Shown here: positions 26,416-36,340 of the stretch, in pieces
Position numbering within the stretch: position 1 is the first letter of the stretch
Layout of the letters: each line of letters starts with the position of its first letter
Assembly: GCF_003402235.1 (NCBI RefSeq)
Contig: NZ_QEWO01000004.1
Span: 372,001-436,000, forward strand
Origin: Parahaliea mediterranea
GTDB lineage: Bacteria; Pseudomonadota; Gammaproteobacteria; Pseudomonadales; Halieaceae
Reading direction: 5' to 3'
DNA length: 64,000 nt
Translations under genes and position numbers: made by a program
Notes under the pieces: model-generated
The model's database searches: none
Seen by the model: the letters and a program-made list of their open reading frames with translations, nothing else
What the model was told of the DNA's origin: nothing

Positions 26416-27075
26416 ATGCCGATGCAAACTTCGCGTTGTCTGATCACGGTGGCGACCCTGCTGGGCGCGGCCGTCACACTGGCCGCCGACCACACGGAAT
26501 CCCCCGCGGCGACGGCGGACCGCCCCGCCGATATCGGCGACATTTTCTTCTTCGACCCCACCGATACCGACAACCGCCTGGTGGCGATGATCACCTACGG
26601 CGGCGGCTCGGACACCAACGACCAGATGGACGCGGACTTCTACTGCGACCGCGATGTGCTCTACAGCTTTTACATCGACCGCGACGACAACGGCGACGGC
26701 GCCGACAGCGTGGAGCCGGATGTGCGCATTGATATCCGCATGGCGGAACAGGCCGACGGCAGCTGCGCGGTGCGCCTGGACAACGTGCCCGGCGCCGGTG
26801 ACGACTTCAGCGGCAGCGTGGCGGGCAGCAACCGTATTTTCCAGAGCGCCAGCGGCCTCAACGCCTTTGTTGGCGCCACCGATGACCCCTTCTTTTTTGA
26901 CTCCCAGGGCTTCGGTGAAACCCTGAGCACCGGCACGGTGTCCTTCGACAGCACGCGGGATACCTTCGGTGGCCGCAACCTGAGCGCCATTGCCTTTGAA
27001 ATCGACACGGCCGCCCTGGGTAACGGGCAGACCGTGTTCCGCGCCTGGGCCACCACCGCCCGCATTGTCGAATAA
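26416..27075 (+). CDS. DUF4331-family exported protein
   Basis: The 219-residue protein has a signal peptide ending about AAVTLAAD and then the family opening DHTESPAATADRPADIGDIFFFD. The remainder is acidic and beta-rich and keeps the order seen in DUF4331 proteins: RLVAMITYGG, YSFYIDRDD, AFVGATDDPFFFD, and AIAFEIDTAAL near the end. The biochemical function of the family is unknown to me. The ATG at 26416 follows GGGAGGAGC. It heads a three-gene operon with a second DUF4331-like piece and a TPR lipoprotein, spacing 16 and 12 bases. Confidence 0.75.
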   Translation: MPMQTSRCLITVATLLGAAVTLAADHTESPAATADRPADIGDIFFFDPTDTDNRLVAMITYGGGSDTNDQMDADFYCDRDVLYSFYIDRDDNGDGADSVEPDVRIDIRMAEQADGSCAVRLDNVPGAGDDFSGSVAGSNRIFQSASGLNAFVGATDDPFFFDSQGFGETLSTGTVSFDSTRDTFGGRNLSAIAFEIDTAALGNGQTVFRAWATTARIVE

Positions 27076-27091
27076 CCCGGGAGGCGCAGCC

Positions 27092-27808
27092 ATGAAGCCA
27101 TCCATACCCCACCTGCTGACCACCGTGCTGACTACCGCGCTGGGAGCGGGCCTGCTCGGCGCCTGTTCCGACAGCAGCAATTCCCGCGGCGACAACGGCG
27201 GCGGCGATGGCGACGGCGGCGGCACGCCCACGGTGGAGATTCGCGCCAACCCGCCCAGCGACTACGCGCGCATCGACCGCATGGGCCAGCCGGCGGTGGC
27301 CACCGCCCTGCTGCGCGGTGGCGGCCAGCCGATCCGCGACTCGGTGCCCATTAACAACAATGCCGACAACGAACGGGACTCCCTCAACCAGGGCGACCCG
27401 TCGGGCGATGCCGACTTTGCCGGCGCCTTTGTCGACACCCTGATCTTCGTCAACAACGCCCTGGCCGACGACCTCGACAGCCTGGGCCTGTCGCGCTGCG
27501 CCAGCGGTGCCCCGGGCGAGATCGACAGCGCCGACGACATCGACGCCTGCCTGCAGGTGGCCGCGCCGGTGGTGATTCCCGACGTGGTGACGCTGGATAC
27601 GAGCCAGCCCAGCAGCTGGCCCAACGGCCGCCACCCGGACGACCCGGTGGTGGATCGGGTGCTGGCGGCGGTGCTGCTGGACTTGAGCGCGCACCCGCTG
27701 GACCTGTTCGCCGACCTGCCACTGAACCCGCCCGGCAACGACGCCCGGGCGGACGACGTGTCGCCGGCCAACTTCCCCTACCTGCGCGATCCCATCGCCA
27801 CCCCCTGA
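27092..27808 (+). CDS. DUF4331-like lipoprotein
   Basis: This 238-residue protein has a lipoprotein signal ending LGACS at about residue 25, then a low-complexity linker rich in Gly and Asp (DNGGGDGDGGG). The folded part contains YARIDRMGQPAVATALL, NERDSLNQGDPSGDADF, and CxxxA/DDIDACLQ elements that in other bacteria form the second half of a single DUF4331 protein. Here the family appears split into two adjacent genes, the first soluble and the second lipid-anchored. Probably periplasmic; function unknown. Confidence 0.68.
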   Translation: MKPSIPHLLTTVLTTALGAGLLGACSDSSNSRGDNGGGDGDGGGTPTVEIRANPPSDYARIDRMGQPAVATALLRGGGQPIRDSVPINNNADNERDSLNQGDPSGDADFAGAFVDTLIFVNNALADDLDSLGLSRCASGAPGEIDSADDIDACLQVAAPVVIPDVVTLDTSQPSSWPNGRHPDDPVVDRVLAAVLLDLSAHPLDLFADLPLNPPGNDARADDVSPANFPYLRDPIATP

Positions 27809-27820
27809 GGCCAACCGCGC

Positions 27821-29191
27821 ATGCAACCACGCCCCAACCGCCAGCGGCGGTGGCCACCCTCTGGGGTGTTGATAGAGGTGCTGGGAAGGATGTTGAGAGC
27901 ACTGCCCAGCGCCCTGTTGCGTAGCGCGCAGCAGGCGGCGCTGTTGCCGGGGCGAATGGCGGCGCTTGTCACGGCCCTTGTCACCGTCTTCGGCGCAGCG
28001 CTGCTGGCAGCCTGCTCACCGGCGCCGGATGCCGACGCAAACCGCCCGACTCCCGCCGCGCCGGTCACTATCAGCGGCAAGCAGGTCGAGATGGACTACT
28101 GGGTGCTGAAGCAGCGCCATGAACAGCACCTTGCCACCCTGGCACAAGCGCTTGAAGACAGCCGCGCCGCCCGCGCCACGGGCCCGGCACGGGCGCTGTT
28201 TGAGGGCTGGCTCTACCACGCCCGCCTGACCGGGCAGCTGGCCAGCTTCGATCACGCCGAGGCCGCCCTGGCCGAACTGGAAGCGCGCAGCCGCGGCGAA
28301 CCGCCCTGTCGCGAACAGGCGGAACTGGCCATGGCCAGCCACCGTATCGAGGCGGCGGCCCGGGCCCTGCAGGCCTGCCCCGGGGCCGATAACCGCGACC
28401 TGCTAATTGACATCGACTACTACCAGGGCCGCTACCGCGCGGCCCTGGACAGCGCGGTGGCCCTGCTGAACGAGCGCAACCTGCCGGCGGACTATGTGCG
28501 CCTGGCGCGGCTGCGCCAGGGCACCGGCTCCACCCGCGAGGCCGACGCCCTGCTGGAAGCCGCCGAGCAGCGCTACCACAACGACAACCCCCACCAGCTG
28601 GCCTGGCTGGGCCTTCAGCGCGGCATTCTGGCGCTGGAGCGCGGCGAGTACCAGCGGGCCCGGGCCCTGTTCCGCCGGGCGCAACGCGCCCTGCCGGACT
28701 GGTGGCTGGTGGACGAGCACCTGGCGGAAACCCAGATGCTGCTGGGGGATACCGACGCCGCCATCGCCCTGTATGACCAGGTGATCGATATCACCGGCGA
28801 CCCGCAGTTTATCGCCGCCCGGGCGGACATCGACCGCCGCCTGGGCCGGGAAACCACCGCCCTTACCGGCATCACCCGCGCCCGCGCGGCCCTGCAGATA
28901 CGGCTTGAGCAACACCCCGCGGCAACCACCGGCCACGCAGTGGATTTTTACCTGGACCACGGCCCGGCGCAGCAGGCGCTGGCGCTGGCCTGGCAGGATT
29001 ACCGCCAGCGCCCCTTCGGGGCTGCCGCCACCCGGCTGGCCAGGGCCCTGCACAAGGTGGGCGAGCACCGCCAGGCGCTGGACATTCTCAGCGCCGAAGT
29101 GGACGCCGGCTGGGGCACCGCCGAGGCCCTGCAGACCCTGGCCCTGATCCGCGGCGAACTGGCCAGCGCACCCGCTGGCGGCGGGGGCTGA
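27821..29191 (+). CDS. TPR lipoprotein
   Basis: The protein is helical throughout with tetratricopeptide-type pairs: RAALDSAVALLNERNL, LGLQRGILALERGEYQRARALF, LLGDTDAAIALYDQVIDI and LHKVGEHRQALDILSAEV. A lipobox FGAALLAACS lies about 65 codons from the first ATG, too far for one signal peptide, so translation may really start at 27956 (MAALVTALVTVF) or at 27890 (GAGGTG nine bases upstream). TPR proteins act as scaffolds; this one accompanies the two DUF4331-type genes and may hold them at the membrane. Confidence is high for the fold and modest for the start. Confidence 0.75.
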   Translation: MQPRPNRQRRWPPSGVLIEVLGRMLRALPSALLRSAQQAALLPGRMAALVTALVTVFGAALLAACSPAPDADANRPTPAAPVTISGKQVEMDYWVLKQRHEQHLATLAQALEDSRAARATGPARALFEGWLYHARLTGQLASFDHAEAALAELEARSRGEPPCREQAELAMASHRIEAAARALQACPGADNRDLLIDIDYYQGRYRAALDSAVALLNERNLPADYVRLARLRQGTGSTREADALLEAAEQRYHNDNPHQLAWLGLQRGILALERGEYQRARALFRRAQRALPDWWLVDEHLAETQMLLGDTDAAIALYDQVIDITGDPQFIAARADIDRRLGRETTALTGITRARAALQIRLEQHPAATTGHAVDFYLDHGPAQQALALAWQDYRQRPFGAAATRLARALHKVGEHRQALDILSAEVDAGWGTAEALQTLALIRGELASAPAGGGG

Positions 29192-29204
29192 CCGGGCTAA
29201 CGGC

Positions 29205-29222
29205 CCCAAGCCCGGACTTGGG
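29205..29222 (+). terminator. Weak hairpin after the DUF4331 operon
   Basis: A 6-bp stem CCCAAG / CTTGGG with a six-base loop follows the TPR gene by 13 bases; the downstream T content is modest (CGCATTTTCG). Only a candidate. Confidence 0.3.
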
Positions 29223-29330
29223 TCGCATTTTCGCCCATTGCCTAGCCATTGCCGGGTGTTCAAATTCCTATCGGCCCGGGAATGTGCTCAACTCGGCCCA
29301 GACGATGGTGCCAGCCCCTTGTAACGAGCC

Positions 29331-30377
29331 ATGCCCAATCCGACAGAGCTGCAGCGGCGGCTTGCCAACAAACTGAGGAAGAACGTCCTGCAGGCCCTGC
29401 TGATCATGACGGCAGTGGCCGGCGTGGGCTTTGGCGTGCTCAACATCCGCCTGAATTCCTGGCCGCTGGCCATGGCGGAGTTTGGCATGTCTGCCTATTC
29501 CCTGTTGCTGCTCTACCGCCTGCGCGGCCTTGAGAGCCTGCAGCGGGTGGCGCTGCTGTTTTTGGTGCCCTTTTTCAGCGTGATGATGTTCGCCCTGTGG
29601 GTGCCGGGCACCAGTGTGACCATTTTCGGCTGGGTGCTGATCATCCCTATCATCAGCCACCTGCTGCTGGGCCGACACATCGGCCTTGCCATGTCGGTGC
29701 TGTACATGGCCATCGCCGCGGTGCTGTTCTGGTATCGCTTTCAGCTGTCGCTGGAGTTCACCGACCCCCGCTCAGCGGCCAACGTGGCGGTGATTGCCCT
29801 GTGCGTGCTGGCCCTGTCGCATGTGTACGAGCTGAGCCGGGAGCGCTCGGAGCAACACCTGGCCAATACCGCCCGCACCGACTTCCTCACTGCCCTGGAC
29901 AACCGCCTGGGCTTTAGCGAGTCCTTTGAACGCGAGCGCAAGCGCGCCCAGCGCAGCGGCCACCCCCTGGCCCTGGTGCTGATGGATCTCGACCACTTCA
30001 AGCGCATCAACGACCGCTACGGCCACGACCGCGGCGATACGGTGCTGGCCCACGTCGCCCAGCAGATGGCCCAGCGCCTGCGCGACACCGACGCCCTGGC
30101 CCGGCTGGGCGGCGAGGAGTTTGGCGTGCTGCTGGCCAACACCGACCGGCGCCAGGCCCTGAGTGTGGCGCAGGCCCTGTGCCAGGCCGTGGCCAGCCAC
30201 CCGGTGGAGGCAGGCGGGCAAGCCATCGCCGTCACCCTGAGCGCCGGCGTGGCGATGCTCGGCGCCGACGGCAACGACCTCGCCAGCCTGTACGCCGCCG
30301 CCGACAAGCGCCTGTACCAGGCCAAGGACGCCGGCCGCAACCGGGTGCAGGCGGATTCCCCGCCCCTATCGGCCTGA
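29331..30377 (+). CDS. Membrane diguanylate cyclase (GGDEF)
   Basis: The 348-residue protein has about five to six hydrophobic helices in residues 20-175 and then a complete GGDEF domain: LTALDNRLGFSESFERE, LVLMDLDHFKRINDRYGHDRGDTVL and the active-site signature GGEEF at residues 260-264. It should convert two GTP to cyclic di-GMP at the inner membrane. No inhibitory-site RxxD is obvious just before the signature (the sequence is DTDALARLGGEEF), so product inhibition may be absent. No EAL domain. It is a single gene, with 139 bases upstream. Confidence 0.9.
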   Translation: MPNPTELQRRLANKLRKNVLQALLIMTAVAGVGFGVLNIRLNSWPLAMAEFGMSAYSLLLLYRLRGLESLQRVALLFLVPFFSVMMFALWVPGTSVTIFGWVLIIPIISHLLLGRHIGLAMSVLYMAIAAVLFWYRFQLSLEFTDPRSAANVAVIALCVLALSHVYELSRERSEQHLANTARTDFLTALDNRLGFSESFERERKRAQRSGHPLALVLMDLDHFKRINDRYGHDRGDTVLAHVAQQMAQRLRDTDALARLGGEEFGVLLANTDRRQALSVAQALCQAVASHPVEAGGQAIAVTLSAGVAMLGADGNDLASLYAAADKRLYQAKDAGRNRVQADSPPLSA

Positions 30378-30549
30378 CGGTTGGCCAGCCGGCGGCGCAG
30401 CGCTCACGGGTATTATCTTCTAAACTACAACTCATTAGTCTGCTAAACCGCGCGCCGGACGGGGGCACCGCGCCCACGCGCGCTCTACAATCGCAGCGGT
30501 TTCAGACAGATAGCGGCCACAACATAAATCGCCGCGCAGGGAGTGATCG

Positions 30550-31812
30550 ATGACCAGCTGCCCCTTTACCAACCTGCTCGACCCGTCCAGCTACGTCGGC
30601 GGCATGCCCTACGACGAGCTGGCAAAAATCCGCGCCGCCGGCCCGGTGGTGCGCATCGAGGACCCGCTCACCGGCATCCCCTACTGGGTGGTCACACGCC
30701 AGCAGGAGCTGGACTACGTCAGCAAAAACCCGCAGCTGTTTTCCTCGGCCCTGCGCTCGCCCTTTCCCACCGAATACGAAGACTGGATGGTGACGGAAAT
30801 CCACCAGCGCACCATCATCGGCATGGACCCGCCAGAGCACCAGATTGTGCGGCGTATCGTGCGCTCAGCCTTTACCCCCAAGAACGTGGAGGGCTTTGAG
30901 CCGGAGTTGCGGGCCCACGCCAGGCGCATTGTGGATGCGGTGGCAGGCCGGGGAGCCTGTGAATTTGTCGAGGACGTGGCGGCGGAGTTGCCCCTGATCG
31001 CCATTCTGGAGCTGCTCGGCGTGCCCATTGAAGATCGCAAGCAGTTCTTCGACTGGACCAACACCATGATCTTCGCCGACGACCCGGACATGTCGATCTC
31101 CGAAGAGGCCGGGCAGATCGCCTCGGCGGAGGTGATCGGCTATGCCATGAAGCTGGCCGAAGAGCACCGCAAAAACCCCAAACCCGGCCTGCTGCAGGCC
31201 CTGCTGGAAGGGGAGGTGAAGGGCCGCAGCATCACCGAGGAAGAGTTCGGCTGGATGTTCATCCTCATCCTGGTGGGCGGCAACGAGTCCACCCGCACGG
31301 TGATCGCCCACGGCATGCGCCTGCTGATGGAGCACCCGGACCAATTGCAGTACCTGGTGGATCACCCCGAACGCATCCCCGATGCCTGCGAGGAAATCCT
31401 GCGCTATAACACCGCGTTTATCGCCATGCGCCGCACCGCCACCGAGGATGTGGAACTCGGCGGCCAGCACATCTCGGCTGGCGACAAGGTGCTGCTGCAC
31501 TACCACACCATCAACCACGACGAGCAGGTGTTTGGCGACGACGCCATGCGCTTTGACGTGCGCCGCGCCCAGCGCCAGCCAGACCTCGCCAACCAGTTGC
31601 GCTCCTTTGGCATTGGCCAGCACTTCTGCATTGGCTCCCACCTGGCGCGGCTGGAGTTGCGCATCATGATGGAGGAGATCGTCCCCCGTCTGCGCAACCC
31701 GCAGTTTGCCGAAGCGCCAAAATTCGTGCGCTCGTTCTTCGTCAATGCCATCAAGGAAATGCGCATCACCTTCGACCCCGAGCGCGCCGGCGCCGGCAAC
31801 GAGGCGGCCTGA
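30550..31812 (+). CDS. Cytochrome P450
   Basis: The 420-residue soluble P450 has the I-helix GGNEST in place of AGxxTT, the ExxR helix (EEILRYN), and the heme loop [10 protein letters not shown] with axial cysteine C360. Proximal features such as [20 protein letters not shown] match bacterial class I enzymes, loosely like the CYP124/125/142 steroid or methyl-branched-lipid group. It would need a ferredoxin and reductase, neither of which is adjacent. Its TGA overlaps the ATG of the next gene by one base, so it is coupled with a GMC oxidoreductase and an aldehyde dehydrogenase, giving a hydroxylation to alcohol to aldehyde to acid series. Confidence 0.92.
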   Translation: MTSCPFTNLLDPSSYVGGMPYDELAKIRAAGPVVRIEDPLTGIPYWVVTRQQELDYVSKNPQLFSSALRSPFPTEYEDWMVTEIHQRTIIGMDPPEHQIVRRIVRSAFTPKNVEGFEPELRAHARRIVDAVAGRGACEFVEDVAAELPLIAILELLGVPIEDRKQFFDWTNTMIFADDPDMSISEEAGQIASAEVIGYAMKLAEEHRKNPKPGLLQALLEGEVKGRSITEEEFGWMFILILVGGNESTRTVIAHGMRLLMEHPDQLQYLVDHPERIPDACEEILRYNTAFIAMRRTATEDVELGGQHISAGDKVLLHYHTINHDEQVFGDDAMRFDVRRAQRQPDLANQLRSFGIGQHFCIGSHLARLELRIMMEEIVPRLRNPQFAEAPKFVRSFFVNAIKEMRITFDPERAGAGNEAA

Positions 31813-33482
31813 TGAGCGGCGCGGTGCAGGACTACGACTACATCATTGTCGGCGGTGGCTCCGCCGGCTGCGCCCTGGCCAACCGCCTGTCCCGGGAGGC
31901 CAGCCGCAAGGTGCTGCTGCTGGAGGCCGGCGGTGAAGACCGCCACCCGATGATCCACATCCCCCTGGGTTTTGCCTTCCTGATGAACCACAAAACCCTG
32001 AACTGGTGCTACCACACCGAACCCGAGGCGGAACTGGCCGGGCGGCGCATCAAGTGGCCCCGGGGCAAGGTGCTCGGCGGCACCAGCGCCATCAACGGCA
32101 TGGTGTACATTCGCGGCCAGCGCGAAGACTACGACCACTGGGCCAACCTTGGCCTGCCCGGCTGGGATTACGCCAGCGTGCTGCCCTACTTCAAGCGCAG
32201 CGAACACAAGGCCGAGGGCGCCAACGCCTTCCACGGCCAGGGCGGCCCGTTGTGGGTGGAGGAGTTCTCCATTGGCGAGCGCCTGGCGCTGGCGGATATT
32301 TTCATCCAGGCGGCCATGGAAACCGGCCTGCCCTACAACCCGGACTTTAACGGCCCCAACCAGGAGGGCGCCGGCTACTACCAGAAGAACATCCGTCGCG
32401 GCCGGCGCCAGAGCGCCAAGCGCTGCTTTTTGAACCCGGTGCGCTCTCGCCCCAACCTCACCGTGATCACCAACGCCCTCGCCAGCCGGGTGGTGGTGGA
32501 AGACGGGCGCGCCACGGCGGTGGAATACCGCCTGACCAGGGGCGCCCCCGGCGAGCGCCTGCGGGCCCGCGCCCGGCGCGAGATCATCCTCTGCGGGGGC
32601 ACCGTAAACAGCCCGCAACTGCTGGAGCTGTCCGGCATCGGCAATGGCGAGCGCCTGGCCGCGCTGGGCCTGCCGGTGGTGCACGATGCGCCGGCGGTGG
32701 GCGAGAACCTGCAGGATCACCTCACCGTGAACGTGATCCAGGGCCTGCACGGCGTGCCCACCTTCTTTGAAGAAACCCGCCCCCTGGCCATGCTGAAGAA
32801 CCTCGGCCACTACGCCATCAACGGCGGCGGCCTGCTGGCCCACCCGGCGGCCCAGGTGGGGGTGTTTTTCCGCAGCACCGAAGCCGTCGATCGCCCCGAC
32901 GCCCAGGTGCATTTTGCCCCTGCCGCCAGCGAAACCGACGCTGCGGGCACGATGAAAACCTGCCCCGGCACCACCGCCACCGTCTGCCACCTGCGCCCGG
33001 CCAGCCGCGGCAGTGTGCACATTCAGTGCTCCGACCCGCTCATCGCCCCGGCGATTCGCGCCAACTACCTGTCCGAAGCCGGCGACCGCCAGGCCCTGTT
33101 GGCCGGCGTCCGGCGGGTGCGCGACTGCTTTGCCGCCCCGGCCCTGGACGCCTATCGCGGCACCGAATTTTTGCCCGGCGCCGCCATCCAGAGCGATGAA
33201 CAGTTGCTGGATTACATCCGCCGCGAATCGGAGTCGGTGTACCACCCGGTGGGCACCTGCCGCATGGGCAGCGACGCCGACAGCGTGGTGGACGAACGCC
33301 TGCGGGTGCGCGGCATTGCCGGCCTGCGGGTGGCCGATGCCTCGGTGATGCCCACCCTGGTGTCTGGCAACACCAACGCCCCCACCATCATGATTGCCGA
33401 AAAGTGCGCCGACCTGCTGCTGGAGGACGCCGGCGTGCCGATTTCCCGCCCGGCCCCGGAAACCCTGGAGAACGTGTCATGA
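31812..33482 (+). CDS. GMC-family FAD alcohol dehydrogenase
   Basis: The 556-residue enzyme begins with the FAD-binding [17 protein letters not shown], has the GMC signature 1 region ([18 protein letters not shown]) and signature 2 ([15 protein letters not shown]), and ends with the catalytic histidine motif HPVGTCRMG and the Asn/His partner [14 protein letters not shown]. This group includes AlkJ and choline-dehydrogenase-like enzymes that oxidise primary alcohols to aldehydes. Start ATG overlaps the P450 stop (TGATG). In context it should oxidise the alcohol made by the P450. Confidence 0.92.
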   Translation: MSGAVQDYDYIIVGGGSAGCALANRLSREASRKVLLLEAGGEDRHPMIHIPLGFAFLMNHKTLNWCYHTEPEAELAGRRIKWPRGKVLGGTSAINGMVYIRGQREDYDHWANLGLPGWDYASVLPYFKRSEHKAEGANAFHGQGGPLWVEEFSIGERLALADIFIQAAMETGLPYNPDFNGPNQEGAGYYQKNIRRGRRQSAKRCFLNPVRSRPNLTVITNALASRVVVEDGRATAVEYRLTRGAPGERLRARARREIILCGGTVNSPQLLELSGIGNGERLAALGLPVVHDAPAVGENLQDHLTVNVIQGLHGVPTFFEETRPLAMLKNLGHYAINGGGLLAHPAAQVGVFFRSTEAVDRPDAQVHFAPAASETDAAGTMKTCPGTTATVCHLRPASRGSVHIQCSDPLIAPAIRANYLSEAGDRQALLAGVRRVRDCFAAPALDAYRGTEFLPGAAIQSDEQLLDYIRRESESVYHPVGTCRMGSDADSVVDERLRVRGIAGLRVADASVMPTLVSGNTNAPTIMIAEKCADLLLEDAGVPISRPAPETLENVS

Positions 33483-34927
33483 ATGCCGCCGCCGACCACC
33501 CCGCCATCAACGAATCGCTGCAGGCCCTGCTGCACAACCAGCGCAGCGCCTTTCGCGCCGAGGGCTACGTGGAATACGCCACCCGCGTGGATCGCATCGA
33601 CCGCTGCATCGCCCTGCTGGTGGATCACAAAGACGCCCTGTGCGAGGCGGTGAACGCCGACTTCGGCTGCCGCTCGCCCTACGTCACCCAGATGATGGAC
33701 ATCATGAACTCCATCGGCAGCCTCAAGTTCGTCAAGGGCAAACTGAAGCAGTGGATGAAACCCGAGCGCCGCACCCCGATGATGCCGATGAACTTTCTCG
33801 GCGGCAAAGCCCGGGTGGAATACCAGCCCAAGGGCGTGGTGGGCATCATGACCCCCTGGAACGTGCCGATTAACATGGTGTTCAGCCCCCTGGCGGATGT
33901 GCTGGGCGCCGGCAACCGGGCCATGATCAAGCCCTCCGAGTTCACCCCCCACACCGCGGACCTTTTGCAAACACTGTTTGCCCGCTACTTCGAGCCTTCA
34001 GAAATCACCCTGGTGACCGGCGGCCCGGAAGTGGGCGCCGCCTTCAGCGCCCTGCCCTTCGACCACCTGATTTTTACCGGCGCCACCGGCGTGGGCCGCA
34101 AAGTCATGCAGGCGGCGGCCAACAACCTCACCCCGGTCACCCTGGAACTGGGGGGCAAGTCGCCGGTGGTGATCTCCCACAGCGGGGACATCAGCCACAT
34201 CGCCGAAACCCTCATTGTGGGCAAGGCGATGAACGGCGGCCAGCTGTGCATCAGCCCGGACTACTGCTTTGTGCCCCAGAGCCAGTTGGAGGCCTTTGTG
34301 CGCCACTGCCAGCGGGTGATCGCCCAGCACTACCCGCACATCCAGAACAACCCGGACTTTGTCGCCTGCGTCAACCAGCGCCACTACCAGCGTATTGCCG
34401 GCTACCTGGACGAAGCGGCCGAGGCCGGGGTGCGCATAGAGCCCCTGTGCCCGGCCGGGGAAGAGCGCTCGGGTGCCGAGCAGCACAAAATCGCCCTGCA
34501 CCTCATCATCGACCCGCCGGACGACTTGGCCTGCATGCGCGAGGAAATCTTCGGCCCCCTACTGTGCGTGAAAACCTACCGCGACATCGACCAGGTGATC
34601 GACCACATCAACGGCGGCGAAAAGCCCCTGGCCCTGTACTACTTCGGCAAGGACAAAAAAGAACAGGCCGAGGTGTTCCGCCGCACCAGCTCCGGCGGCG
34701 CGTCCATCAACGCGGTGGCATTACACGTGGGTTGCGACGACCTGCCCTTTGGCGGCATCGGCAGGTCCGGCATGGGTAACTACCGCGGCCGCGACGGCTT
34801 TCGCACCTTCAGCCATGCGCGGGCGGTGTATGAAGAAGGCTGGGTGAACATGGCCAAGCTGGCCGGCACCCTGCCGCCCTACGGCGACAAAATTGCCAAG
34901 TTGCTGAGCTCGCAAATCAAGAAGTAA
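33479..34927 (+). CDS. Aldehyde dehydrogenase (coniferyl-aldehyde-dehydrogenase-like)
   Basis: The 482-residue NAD(P)-dependent enzyme has [21 protein letters not shown], the [12 protein letters not shown] glutamate motif and the nucleophile in [10 protein letters not shown]. The C-terminal part has [13 protein letters not shown] and [16 protein letters not shown]. It groups by eye with coniferyl-aldehyde and fatty-aldehyde dehydrogenases that have a membrane-proximal helical tail. The ATG at 33479 overlaps the GMC stop as ATGA. It would finish the oxidation to a carboxylic acid, which fadBA nearby could then degrade if it were a fatty acid; that link is inference. Confidence 0.92.
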   Translation: MNAAADHPAINESLQALLHNQRSAFRAEGYVEYATRVDRIDRCIALLVDHKDALCEAVNADFGCRSPYVTQMMDIMNSIGSLKFVKGKLKQWMKPERRTPMMPMNFLGGKARVEYQPKGVVGIMTPWNVPINMVFSPLADVLGAGNRAMIKPSEFTPHTADLLQTLFARYFEPSEITLVTGGPEVGAAFSALPFDHLIFTGATGVGRKVMQAAANNLTPVTLELGGKSPVVISHSGDISHIAETLIVGKAMNGGQLCISPDYCFVPQSQLEAFVRHCQRVIAQHYPHIQNNPDFVACVNQRHYQRIAGYLDEAAEAGVRIEPLCPAGEERSGAEQHKIALHLIIDPPDDLACMREEIFGPLLCVKTYRDIDQVIDHINGGEKPLALYYFGKDKKEQAEVFRRTSSGGASINAVALHVGCDDLPFGGIGRSGMGNYRGRDGFRTFSHARAVYEEGWVNMAKLAGTLPPYGDKIAKLLSSQIKK

Positions 34928-34953
34928 GCCCGGCCGGTGGCAAGCGCGGGCTT
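34926..34953. terminator. Bidirectional hairpin between convergent genes
   Basis: The arms AAGCCCG and CGGGCTT overlap the stop codons of the aldehyde dehydrogenase and the aspartic protease. The stem is 7 bp with a 14-base loop and ends in TT on the plus strand. Confidence 0.5.
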
Positions 34954-35525
34954 CAGTGCAGGCCCGCCACCCGCGACTCGCCGCTGCACTGGCTGAGGAA
35001 CAGGGTGGGGCTGCGCGGGTCGAGGGCGAAGGGCGCCGCCCGGGTCAGGGCAGACAGGCCCAGCAGGTTGCGGCTGCCGCTGCCCAGCACTGCCACCTCC
35101 AGCGGCCCCAGGTCGCAGTGCAGGCCCAGGCGAAAGTGGGCCACCGCGTACACCGGCACCGCCTTCACCCGGTTGTTGGCCAGGCGCAACGCCACCCGGC
35201 GCACCTCGCGCAATTCGCCCGTATCTTCCAGCGATTCGAACAGCTCGCGGCTGATGGTCACCATGCCGGCGCCGGTATCCACCAGAAAGTCCGCCCGCTG
35301 CCCGCCCACTTCGGCGTTGATGGTCAGCGTGCCGGCGCCGGAGCGCGCCAGGGGCAGCTCCACCGGAAAGTCCAGCGCCCGCGCCGGCAGCGACAGGGCC
35401 AGCAGCGAAAAGGCCAGCAGCGACAGGCCGCCGGCGGACAGCCAGCGGCGGAGCCTGGCGGAAGGGCAAAGCCCGGCGCAAGAGGAACTGGCACGAGGGG
35501 AACCGGTCAATACAGTTGGCTGCAT
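34953..35525 (-). CDS. Exported retropepsin-like aspartic protease
   Basis: The 190-residue protein has a signal or anchor helix at about residues 28-50 (LSLLAFSLLALSLPARA) and a single pepsin/retropepsin-like domain with the catalytic triad D83-T84-G85 in FLVDTGAGMVTIS. A second hydrophobic flap-like stretch (VAVLGSGSRNLLGLSAL) matches the later hydrophobic-hydrophobic-Gly element of clan AA. As one domain has only one aspartate, the enzyme should work as a dimer. Location is periplasmic. Substrate unknown. Confidence 0.8.
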   Translation of the reverse strand: MQPTVLTGSPRASSSCAGLCPSARLRRWLSAGGLSLLAFSLLALSLPARALDFPVELPLARSGAGTLTINAEVGGQRADFLVDTGAGMVTISRELFESLEDTGELREVRRVALRLANNRVKAVPVYAVAHFRLGLHCDLGPLEVAVLGSGSRNLLGLSALTRAAPFALDPRSPTLFLSQCSGESRVAGLH

Positions 35526-35772
35526 GGCTGTGTCCTGCCGCCTGCTGGCGGTGCGATGTCGCAGAGCGACCCTACGCCAGACATTGCAAGGGTCGTACCA
35601 CCCTCATTTCGCCCCAAAAACGCCCGAAACCGGGCATTTTGCCGGGAATTCGGGGGATTTGCGCACCAATGTAGTGCGAGGCCGTGCAATTTTTGTGCAG
35701 CCTGATTAGTATCGCCGCAACATGAAGCACCACCTTTAAACACAACCCGCTCAACCCGCAAGGAGTATTGCT

Positions 35773-36036
35773 ATGCGCAAGCTGTTGCTGACCATCACCG
35801 CCGCCAGCCTGGCCACCCTCGGCCTTGGCAGCGCGGCACAGGCCAACGAAGTGAACGCCCAGGCGGCGGAAAAGCCCCAGACCGTCCGCGTTCACAGCGT
35901 GGACATGAAGGGCAAGCCGCCCTACAAGCGCAGCACCGATGTGCTCAGCGTGAGCGACGCCGCCGCCCTGGAAGTGGCCGACGAGCCCGCCGGCAAAGCC
36001 CTCAAAGGCCGCCCGCCCTTCGCCCGCCAGCGCTGA
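35773..36036 (+). CDS. Small exported protein with KGxPPx repeat
   Basis: The 87-residue protein starts with a clear signal peptide ([24 protein letters not shown], cut near residue 24) after a strong AAGGAG ribosome site. The mature part of about 63 residues is hydrophilic and has two similar blocks, MKGKPPYKR and LKGRPPFAR, the second at the very C-terminus. I do not recognise the family. It stands alone, between the aspartic protease (divergent) and fadBA, with its own hairpin terminator. Confidence 0.72.
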   Translation: MRKLLLTITAASLATLGLGSAAQANEVNAQAAEKPQTVRVHSVDMKGKPPYKRSTDVLSVSDAAALEVADEPAGKALKGRPPFARQR

Positions 36037-36044
36037 TCCGACCT

Positions 36045-36069
36045 GCGCCCCGCCGCCAGCGCGGGGCGC
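36045..36069 (+). terminator. Hairpin after the small exported protein gene
   Basis: A perfect 9-bp stem GCGCCCCGC / GCGGGGCGC with a 7-base loop starts nine bases past the stop; no T-run follows. Confidence 0.55.
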
Positions 36070-36230
36070 GCCCTGCCTGTTACAAGGCCGCTACAGCCGC
36101 CCCACTACCCGCCACATTCATCACGCCCCCGCACTCTCTGCACAGCCCTCGCAGCATCGGTGCCAGCAACTATCCGCCGCACGAATACCCGACATAAGCC
36201 AATCTCTTGTGTTCGCTGTCAACATACCGG

Positions 36231-36259
36231 TTCACGGCGGCAATCCAGCCCGCTACAAT
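36231..36259 (+). promoter_or_regulatory. Candidate sigma-70 promoter of fadBA
   Basis: TTCACG (36231) and TACAAT (36254) are separated by 17 bases and match the -35 box at 4 of 6 and the -10 box at 5 of 6 positions. They lie about 80 bases before the fadB ATG. I do not see a convincing FadR or PsrA operator. The remainder of 36070-36340 shows no gene. Confidence 0.5.
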
Positions 36260-36340
36260 AGCCGCCCCTCCGGCCACTGCGGGTCGCCTATTCTCCCGCC
36301 CCGGCCGACCCCATCCGTCTCAGCCACACAGGACAGCGAC

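Noticed and set aside
35567-35595. Inverted repeat CGACCCT ... AGGGTCG upstream of the aspartic protease as an operator
   Set aside because: Arms are only 7 bp, 15 bases apart, with no known regulator nearby and no promoter boxes; could be chance in GC-rich DNA.
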